Below are positions 57,458 through 64,000 of a DNA stretch of 64,000 nt, piece by piece. Numbering within the stretch: the first letter of the stretch is position 1; each line of letters starts with the position of its first letter. The stretch comes from Buchnera aphidicola (Artemisaphis artemisicola) (GTDB lineage: Bacteria; Pseudomonadota; Gammaproteobacteria; Enterobacterales; Enterobacteriaceae): contig NZ_CP034900.1 in the NCBI RefSeq assembly GCF_005082365.1, forward strand, positions 248,001 to 312,000, given 5' to 3'. A program made the position numbers and the translations under genes. The notes under the pieces are model-generated. The model saw nothing but the letters and a program-made list of their open reading frames with translations. It was not told the DNA's origin and ran no database searches.

Positions 57458-60040
57458 ATGCAAAAATCTCTTGTAATAGTTGAATCTCCAGCAAAAGCAA
57501 AAACTATAAATAAATATTTAGGACAAAAATATATAGTTAAATCTAGCATAGGACATATTCGGGATTTATTTAATAGCAAATATAAAAATAAAAAAAACTT
57601 AAAAAAACCCATTAAGAAAATAAAAAATACTATTTTACAATCTGATAAAAAAAATATTTTTTTTAAAACAATGGGTATTAATCCTTATCAAAATTGGAAA
57701 GCTGAATATTATATTTTACCTGGGAAAGAAAAAATAATTTCTGAGTTAAAAAATATTGCAAAAAAAGTAGATCATATATATCTTGCTACAGATTTAGATA
57801 GAGAAGGCGAAGCAATTGCTTGGCATTTAAAAGAAGTTATTGGAGGAGACTCTTCTAAATTTAGTCGTGTAATATTTAATGAAATTACAAAACATGCTAT
57901 AGAAAACGCTTTTAAAAATAAAGGTCAGATCAATATGCATCGAGTACAAGCCCAACAGGCACGTCGTTTTATGGATCGTATTGTAGGATACATGATATCG
58001 CCTTTATTATGGAGAAAAATTTCAAGAGGTTTATCTGCTGGACGTGTTCAATCTGTAGCTGTTCGAATAATTACTGAACGCGAAAATATTATAAAAAACT
58101 TTATTCCAGAAGAATATTGGAAATTAAATGTAACTCTATTTTCTAAAGACAAAGAAGAAATTACTATGGAAGTTACACATGATAGTGATAAAAAAGTTTT
58201 TCTAAAAAATAAAAAAGAAGTAGATTCTGTAATAAAAAAAATTAAAACATCATCATGTATTGTAGAAAATTATGAAAAAAAAACACTTTATAAAGTAGCA
58301 CCTGCTCCTTTTATAACGTCTACTTTACAACAGTACGCAAATTTTTATTTGAGTTTTAGTGTAAAAAAAACAATGTTTTTAGCACAAAAGTTATATGAAG
58401 AAGGTTATATAACTTACATGAGAACTGATTCTATTTATTTAAGTAAACATGCTATTAAAAAAGCTAGAGAATATATAAAAAATACTTATGGTAATGATTA
58501 TTTACCTGAAGAACCAAATATATATTCTAATCATAAAAATTCTCAAGAAGCTCATGAGGCTATTCGACCATCTAATGTAAAAATAAAAAATATAGATTCT
58601 GATGAATTGACTATAGACGCTAAAAAATTATACATATTAATTTGGAATCAATTTATAGCATCTCAAATGAAACCAGTCATATATGAATCTATAACTCTAA
58701 CAGCATCAATTGATAGATTTAAATTAAAAAAGAAGAAAAAAATAATAATTTTTAACGGTTGGAATAAAATATTAAAAGAAGAAAAGAACATAATTTTTCA
58801 AACTTCTGCAATAAATATAGGCAGCATATTATTGATAGATAAAATTAATTGTTATCAATTTTTTACTAAACCTAAACCTCGTTTTAATGAAGGATCTTTA
58901 GTTCGTGAATTAGAAAAAAAGGGAATTGGAAGACCTTCAACTTATGCTTCGATAACATCGAAAATACAAGAAAAAGGTTATGTCAAAATAAAACAAAATA
59001 AATTTTATGCAGAAAAAATGGGAGAAATTCTTACTATTAGATTAAAAAAAAGTTTTAGTAATTTAATTGATTATAATTTTACTGCACGTATGGAAAAAAC
59101 ACTTGATAAAATTGCTGAAAATAAAATAATATGGAAAAATGTTTTAGACTCTTTTTTTAAAGACTTTTCTAGACAATTAGAAAAAGCTAAAAAAAAACCA
59201 GAAGAAGGAGGAATGGAGCCCAATACTATTGTTCCTACATCTCTAAATTGTCCAATTTGTTCTAAAAAAATGGGAATAAAAAATGCTACTACAGGTGTTT
59301 TTCTTAGTTGTTTAGGATATTATCCTCGATCTAAAAAAAGTTGTAAAAAAACTATTAATCTTATACCATTAAGTGATTTTGATATTAATAATATTAATAT
59401 TGAAAAAGATCTATCTTTAAATAAATGTAATATATGCAATATGATAATGGATACTTATTTTATTAATAAAAACCTTAAATTACATATTTGTGTTAATAAT
59501 CCCAGTTGTTTGGGCTATAAGGTAGAAAAAGGAATTTTTCAAAGTCCTGATTATTTGTCTAAAATTATTAAATGTGAAAAATGTCATGATGACATGATAT
59601 TTAAAATAGGTCCATTTGGAAAATTTTTTACATGTACTAATAATACTTGTAAAAACACAAGAAAAATATTACCTAATGGTAAAATATCTGATCCAAAATT
59701 AGAACCAATACCATTTCCAGAATTATTATGCAAAAAATCTAATGCATGGTTTGTATTACGAGAAGGAGTCTCAGGTATCTTTTTTGCTGCTAATACTTTT
59801 CCTAAGTCACGTGAAACTAGATCTCCATTCATAGAAGAACTTGTACGTTTTCAACATTTATTGCCAGAAAAAATACATTATTTATCGAGCGGTCCCGTAA
59901 TTGATAATAATGGTAATAAAACAATAGTTTGTTTTAATAAAAAAAATCAACAACACTATATTGCTTCTAAAAAAGAAGGAAAATTTACAGGATGGTCAGC
60001 TATATTTATCAATAAAAAATGGCATATTATTGATAAATGA
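57458..60040 (+). CDS. topA: DNA topoisomerase I
   Basis: Relaxes negative supercoils. It has 860 residues (E. coli 865). A TOPRIM domain opens the protein (VIVESPAKAKTINKYLG; ATDLDREGEAIAWHL), the active tyrosine is Y320 (GYITYMRTDS) and three C4 zinc ribbons are C-terminal (for example CPICSKKMG, CNICNMIM, CEKCHDDM). It looks complete. Confidence 0.98.
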   Translation: MQKSLVIVESPAKAKTINKYLGQKYIVKSSIGHIRDLFNSKYKNKKNLKKPIKKIKNTILQSDKKNIFFKTMGINPYQNWKAEYYILPGKEKIISELKNIAKKVDHIYLATDLDREGEAIAWHLKEVIGGDSSKFSRVIFNEITKHAIENAFKNKGQINMHRVQAQQARRFMDRIVGYMISPLLWRKISRGLSAGRVQSVAVRIITERENIIKNFIPEEYWKLNVTLFSKDKEEITMEVTHDSDKKVFLKNKKEVDSVIKKIKTSSCIVENYEKKTLYKVAPAPFITSTLQQYANFYLSFSVKKTMFLAQKLYEEGYITYMRTDSIYLSKHAIKKAREYIKNTYGNDYLPEEPNIYSNHKNSQEAHEAIRPSNVKIKNIDSDELTIDAKKLYILIWNQFIASQMKPVIYESITLTASIDRFKLKKKKKIIIFNGWNKILKEEKNIIFQTSAINIGSILLIDKINCYQFFTKPKPRFNEGSLVRELEKKGIGRPSTYASITSKIQEKGYVKIKQNKFYAEKMGEILTIRLKKSFSNLIDYNFTARMEKTLDKIAENKIIWKNVLDSFFKDFSRQLEKAKKKPEEGGMEPNTIVPTSLNCPICSKKMGIKNATTGVFLSCLGYYPRSKKSCKKTINLIPLSDFDINNINIEKDLSLNKCNICNMIMDTYFINKNLKLHICVNNPSCLGYKVEKGIFQSPDYLSKIIKCEKCHDDMIFKIGPFGKFFTCTNNTCKNTRKILPNGKISDPKLEPIPFPELLCKKSNAWFVLREGVSGIFFAANTFPKSRETRSPFIEELVRFQHLLPEKIHYLSSGPVIDNNGNKTIVCFNKKNQQHYIASKKEGKFTGWSAIFINKKWHIIDK

Positions 60041-60042
60041 TT

Positions 60043-60060
60043 TTTATTAAAGTTAATAAA
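60043..60060. terminator. Candidate hairpin at the topA/suhB convergence
   Basis: TTTATTAA and TTAATAAA form a perfect 8-bp repeat with a 2-base centre, directly after the topA stop and 24 bases from the suhB stop. All A/T; support is modest. Confidence 0.3.
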
Positions 60061-60084
60061 GTATATTTATATATAATTATTTAA

Positions 60085-60882
60085 TTATAATATACAATAT
60101 TCACGAACTTTTTCAGTAATTAATCTAATAAATTTTGGACTACTGATTAAATTTCCACAATGAGAATTATTATTTCTATAGCCTCCTGTGAAATTACTAA
60201 TTAAACAACCAGCTTCTTGTACTTGTAATTTACCAGCTATAAAATTATTTTGTTTTAAATTAAAATTAAACAAGCAATCAATTCGACCAGCTGCAGTGTA
60301 TGCTAGATCAAGTAAAATGGAACCAGTACATCTAAAAGAAATTCCACATGAAGTTAGTTTTTTGTATATTTCAAAATAGGATAAAGATTGATCATTAATG
60401 TAATTAGGCAAATTGATTGCAACAGTAGTGTGGTTTAATGTATTAATATTACTACATCTAGTTCGATAACCATTTAATTGTGAACCTTGTCCCTTGACTG
60501 CTGTAAATAAATCATTTCTTATAGGATCGTATATAACAGAAATTTCTATTTTTCCTTTTACAATTACGGCAATAGAAATACAAAAATGGGGAAAATGTTT
60601 AATAAAATTATTTTTTCCATCTAATTCATTAATAATCCAAATAGTATTTTTTTTATTTATTTTTAATAAAAAATTTTCATTTTTATTTAAAATAAGATGA
60701 TTCGGATAAGATTTATAAATAATTTCAGTAATTATTCTATATGTTTTATACATAATATTCTTTATAAATATCTTATTTTTCTCTGTATCTTCATTAATAA
60801 ATTTTTGTGTATCGTAATTTTGAACAATAGCATTTCCTCCTTTTCGTACTGCACGAATAGCAATATTTAACATGGGATGCAT
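60085..60882 (-). CDS. suhB: SuhB (inositol monophosphatase fold), catalytic site degenerate
   Basis: Homologue of E. coli SuhB over its full length (265 versus 267 residues; MHPMLNIAIRAVRKGGN start, YDPIRNDLFTAVKGQGSQLNGYR, CTGSILLDLAYTAAGRID). However, the magnesium-site residues have changed. E67 is K67, D84 is N85, the DPLDGTTNF motif reads NELDGKNNF (only D87 survives, as D88), and the PWDFAAG motif reads QNNFIAG (D212 is N213). Phosphatase activity is therefore unlikely. In E. coli SuhB also acts in the Nus complex on rRNA boxA, a role reported not to need catalysis. The boxA at 22543 fits that role. Confidence 0.93.
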   Translation of the reverse strand: MHPMLNIAIRAVRKGGNAIVQNYDTQKFINEDTEKNKIFIKNIMYKTYRIITEIIYKSYPNHLILNKNENFLLKINKKNTIWIINELDGKNNFIKHFPHFCISIAVIVKGKIEISVIYDPIRNDLFTAVKGQGSQLNGYRTRCSNINTLNHTTVAINLPNYINDQSLSYFEIYKKLTSCGISFRCTGSILLDLAYTAAGRIDCLFNFNLKQNNFIAGKLQVQEAGCLISNFTGGYRNNNSHCGNLISSPKFIRLITEKVREYCIL

Positions 60883-61098
60883 TCAATTCTCCTAGATTTT
60901 AAAATTTATTAAAATAATAGCACGATTAGACTATCTTTAATATTTATTAATAATTAAAAATATTACAAAACTAGAAATAAAATAAAAAAAATTATTAAAT
61001 AATATATAATTATTATTAATTTTTATAAAAAATATTATTTATTTTTTTTATCAGGTTAATGGTTAATGAAAAATTATTTTACATTATTAGGATTTTAG

Positions 61099-62187
61099 AT
61101 GAAAAATAATATTAATATATTAAATATTTCTAAATCTAGAATTAATTTATTAAACTTAAATCGTCAAGATTTAAGATGCTTTCTTCTTTCTTTAGGAGCT
61201 AAAAATTTTTCTGCAGAACAAATTATGAATTGGATTTATAATTATTACTGTCAAGATTTCAATAAAATGTTAAATATTAGTCTTAAAATTAGAAATAAAC
61301 TAAATGATATATCTTATATATTTGCACCAAAATTTATAGAAGAAAGAATATCTTGTGATGGCACGATAAAATGGCTTACTTCTATTGACGATCAAAAAAT
61401 AGAAACTGTTTATATTCCTGAAAATAAACGTTCTACATTATGTATATCTTCACAAATTGGATGTTCTTTAAAATGTAGTTTTTGTGCTACTGGAAAAAAA
61501 GGTTTTAGTAGAAATTTAACAGTTTCTGAAATTATTTCTCAAATCTGGCAAGCAAATCAAGTTTTAAAACAAAAAAATCTTAATAGATGCATTACTAATA
61601 TAGTTTTTATGGGAATGGGAGAACCTCTATTAAATATAAATAATGTTATTTCTGCACTAAAAATAATTTTAGACAAACATGGTTTTGGATTATCAAAAAG
61701 ACATGTTACTCTGTCAACGTCAGGGATAGTGCCAGCATTAAATAAATTAAGACACAGCATGATTGATGTATGTCTAGCTATTTCTTTACATGCTCCTAAT
61801 GATTATATTAGAAACCTTATCATGCCAGTTAATAAAAAATATAATATTGCATCTATTTTAGATTCATCGTTACAGTATTTAAAATTTTCATATGCTAATC
61901 GCGGTAAAATAACAATAGAATACGTTATGTTAGATAGAATTAATGATTCTAATCAAAATGCTGAACAATTAGCTATCCTATTAAATAAGATGCCTAGTAA
62001 AATTAATTTAATTCCTTGGAATTCTTTTTTTAATTCATCTTTTAGATCTAGTAACATGAATAGAATTAATATTTTTGCAAATATTTTAAGAAAAAAAGGA
62101 TTTATTACAGTTATTAGAAAAAATAGAGGAAGAGATATTAACGCAGCATGTGGACAGTTAACAGGTAATATAATTAATCGTATTTAA
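61099..62187 (+). CDS. rlmN: Dual-specificity 23S rRNA/tRNA methyltransferase RlmN
   Basis: Radical SAM enzyme that makes 2-methyladenosine at A2503 of 23S rRNA and A37 of some tRNAs. The cluster cysteines are C122, C126 and C129 (GCSLKCSFC), and the methyl-carrying cysteine is in DINAACGQL. It has 362 residues, with the ~20-residue C-terminal tail of E. coli (384) missing. AGGAT precedes the start. Followed by ispG and hisS; E. coli has the same order with ndk/pilW nearby and yfgA (rodZ) between, all absent here. Confidence 0.96.
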   Translation: MKNNINILNISKSRINLLNLNRQDLRCFLLSLGAKNFSAEQIMNWIYNYYCQDFNKMLNISLKIRNKLNDISYIFAPKFIEERISCDGTIKWLTSIDDQKIETVYIPENKRSTLCISSQIGCSLKCSFCATGKKGFSRNLTVSEIISQIWQANQVLKQKNLNRCITNIVFMGMGEPLLNINNVISALKIILDKHGFGLSKRHVTLSTSGIVPALNKLRHSMIDVCLAISLHAPNDYIRNLIMPVNKKYNIASILDSSLQYLKFSYANRGKITIEYVMLDRINDSNQNAEQLAILLNKMPSKINLIPWNSFFNSSFRSSNMNRINIFANILRKKGFITVIRKNRGRDINAACGQLTGNIINRI

Positions 62188-62313
62188 AATAAAATTAATA
62201 TTTATTAAAAATTATCTACATTTTTTTACATAGATTTAAAAAATTTTAAAAGAATACTTCATTTATAATATAATTTATTTGTCATATTAATTATTTTAAA
62301 CATAAAAAAATTT

Positions 62314-63420
62314 ATGAAAACAAAAAAAAATATTAATAGAAGAAAATCTGATCGTATTTATGTCGGTAAAATACCTGTCGGAAACAATGCTCCTATTTCA
62401 ATTCAGTCGATGACTAATACTCGTACAACAAATATTTTAGAGACTATTAATCAAATTATACAATTGCAAAAAGTAGGAGCAGATATAGTTCGTGTCTCTA
62501 TACCGACATTAAAAGATGCTGAATCATTTAAAATTATTAAAAAACAAGTATCAGTACCGTTAGTTGCAGATATACATTTTGATTATAGATTAGCTTTAAA
62601 AGCTATAGAATATGGAGCAGATTGTTTAAGAATCAATCCTGGTAATATTGGAAATAAAAAAAGAGTATCAGAAATAATTAATTATGCGAAAAATAAAAAT
62701 ATTCCTATTCGTATTGGTGTAAATTCTGGTTCTTTAGAGAAAGATATATTAAAAAAACACAAAACCCCTACTCCAGAAGCTTTAGTAGAATCAGCTTTAA
62801 GAAATATTGAATTTTTTGATACTTTAAACTTTAATCAATTTAAAGTTAGTGTTAAATCATCTGATGTCTTTTTAGCTATTGAAGCTTATAAAATATTAGC
62901 AAAAAAAATTACTCAACCTTTGCATATCGGTATAACAGAAGCTGGAGGTTTAAGAAGTGGAACAGTAAAATCATCTATAGGTATTTCTTCTTTATTAACA
63001 TTGGGTATCGGAGATACATTAAGAGTCTCATTGGCAGCCGATCCAATTGAAGAAGTAAAAGTAGGGTATGACATTTTAAAAGCTTTATGTTTGCGATCAA
63101 GAGGAATTAATTTTATTGCTTGTCCTACTTGTTCTAGACAAGAATTTGATGTAATTAATACAGTAAATGTATTAGAAAAAAAATTAGAAGATATTTCAAC
63201 TCCTATTGATGTATCTATTATTGGATGTATTGTTAATGGCATAGGTGAAGCTAAAACAGCTACATTAGGACTGACTGGAAATCATAAATACAGTGCATTT
63301 TATGAAAATGGTATACGTCAAAAAAATAAGTTAAAAAATGAGGAAATAATAGAACAAATGGAAAATAAAATTCGTAAAAAAGCGAAAGAATTAGATCAAT
63401 TAAATTATTATAAAAAATAA
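62314..63420 (+). CDS. ispG: 4-hydroxy-3-methylbut-2-enyl diphosphate synthase IspG
   Basis: Penultimate step of the MEP isoprenoid pathway, a 4Fe-4S enzyme. It has 368 residues (E. coli 372). The TIM-barrel part contains [24 protein letters not shown] and INPGNIG. The cluster cysteines are in [13 protein letters not shown] and in [12 protein letters not shown]. It supplies, with Dxr, precursors for UppS. Confidence 0.97.
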   Translation: MKTKKNINRRKSDRIYVGKIPVGNNAPISIQSMTNTRTTNILETINQIIQLQKVGADIVRVSIPTLKDAESFKIIKKQVSVPLVADIHFDYRLALKAIEYGADCLRINPGNIGNKKRVSEIINYAKNKNIPIRIGVNSGSLEKDILKKHKTPTPEALVESALRNIEFFDTLNFNQFKVSVKSSDVFLAIEAYKILAKKITQPLHIGITEAGGLRSGTVKSSIGISSLLTLGIGDTLRVSLAADPIEEVKVGYDILKALCLRSRGINFIACPTCSRQEFDVINTVNVLEKKLEDISTPIDVSIIGCIVNGIGEAKTATLGLTGNHKYSAFYENGIRQKNKLKNEEIIEQMENKIRKKAKELDQLNYYKK

Positions 63421-63469
63421 TATTTAATTATAAATTGCACTTAATTTATAGCTAACATAAGAGATAATA

Positions 63470-64000
63470 GTGAATAAAGAAATTCAGTCTATCAGAGGAA
63501 TGCATGATTATTTTTCACAAGAATTGCAAATATGGAATTATCTAGAAATTATTTTTAAAGAAGTATTGACTAGTTATTGTTACTTAGAAATTAGACTACC
63601 TCTCATAGAAAAAACAGAAATTTTTAAAAGGGCTATTGGAAATATTACTGACGTAGTAGAAAAAGAAATGTACTCTTTTAAAGACAAAAAAGGTAATAGT
63701 TTAACTTTGCGACCAGAAGGAACTGTAGGTTGTGTTAGAGCTCTTATACAAAATAATTTATTAAATACAAAAAACCATAAGTTTTGGTATTTAGGTCCTA
63801 TGTTTCGATATGAAAGACCTCAGAAGGGAAGATATCGTCAATTTCATCAATTAGGAGTAGAAGTATTTGGATTAGATAAAGAAGATATTGATTTAGAAAT
63901 GATTCTTTTAACTAATCGTTTATGGAAAAGAATTGGTATTGATTCATATTTAACATTAGAAATTAATTCAATTGGTTCTAGAATAGATCGCATTAAATAT
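63470..64000 (+). CDS. hisS: Histidyl-tRNA synthetase, 5' part
   Basis: Class II synthetase that charges tRNA-His. The 177 codons present run off the window end in frame. They read [13 protein letters not shown], then [31 protein letters not shown] and motif 2 as [23 protein letters not shown], all matching E. coli HisRS (424 residues). The start is GTG at 63470 with GAGA five bases upstream. It follows ispG by 49 bases as in E. coli. Confidence 0.96.
   Translation, partial: MNKEIQSIRGMHDYFSQELQIWNYLEIIFKEVLTSYCYLEIRLPLIEKTEIFKRAIGNITDVVEKEMYSFKDKKGNSLTLRPEGTVGCVRALIQNNLLNTKNHKFWYLGPMFRYERPQKGRYRQFHQLGVEVFGLDKEDIDLEMILLTNRLWKRIGIDSYLTLEINSIGSRIDRIKY

Overview
The window is a chromosomal segment of the aphid endosymbiont Buchnera aphidicola (Enterobacterales-derived, reduced genome). 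The evidence is very high AT content outside the rRNA/tRNA genes, proteins that align end to end with Escherichia coli counterparts, E. coli-like gene order broken by many clean deletions, and a typical Buchnera gene set: tryptophan and lysine synthesis genes, an orphan flhBA pair, a minimal envelope set, and a 16S rRNA gene with no 23S/5S behind it. I see no phage, insertion sequence, CRISPR array or horizontally acquired island. The species or strain cannot be named from the sequence alone.

Layout. 1-11 kb: degP, then dapD-map on the minus strand, then the translation/isoprenoid/envelope run rpsB-tsf-pyrH-frr-dxr-uppS-bamA. 11-17 kb: fabZ-dnaE, then proS on the minus strand. 17-22 kb: flhB-flhA convergent with argS. 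22.4-24.4 kb: rRNA promoter, boxA leader, 16S rRNA, tRNA-Ile, tRNA-Ala. 24.4-30.4 kb: gloB, a frameshifted rnhA, dnaQ, tRNA-Asp, gmhA, gpt, grpE, rnfH, smpB, tadA, acpS. This follows the E. coli rrnH-gloB-rnhA-dnaQ-aspV-gmhA-gpt and grpE-rnfH-smpB neighbourhoods with genes removed. 30.5-35 kb: lepA-lepB-rnc-era on the minus strand. 35-46 kb: mnmA-hflD-purB, emtA, fabI, rnb, marC-type ychE, lipB, lipA, pyrF, ribA. 46-54.4 kb: the minus-strand block trpD-trpC(F)-trpB-trpA-yciC-yciB-yciA-cls. 54.6-64 kb: an EamA/DMT transporter divergent from the trp operon, rluB, sohB, topA, suhB (minus), rlmN, ispG and the 5' part of hisS, which runs off the end.

How the genes work together. Translation dominates: ribosomal protein S2, EF-Ts, RRF, LepA, SmpB, MnmA, TadA, RluB, RlmN, RNase III, Era, three complete aminoacyl-tRNA synthetase or related genes and one partial. 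Isoprenoid supply is represented by dxr, ispG and uppS, fatty acid synthesis by fabZ, fabI and acpS, and lipoate by lipB and lipA. trpDCBA lacks trpE and trpG; in many Buchnera these two sit on a plasmid. dapD serves lysine and cell-wall diaminopimelate synthesis.

The most notable observations are these. SuhB has lost nearly all inositol-monophosphatase metal ligands, yet the only rRNA leader here keeps a boxA antitermination site, which fits retention of SuhB purely as a transcription factor. rnhA is broken by one base in an A11 tract. gloB overlaps the 3' end of tRNA-Ala at the scar where 23S/5S are missing. DNA polymerase alpha ends before its C-terminal tau-binding region. FlhB has NPIH in place of the NPTH cleavage motif. 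EmtA has lost its lipobox cysteine. Several long hairpins lie between convergent genes.
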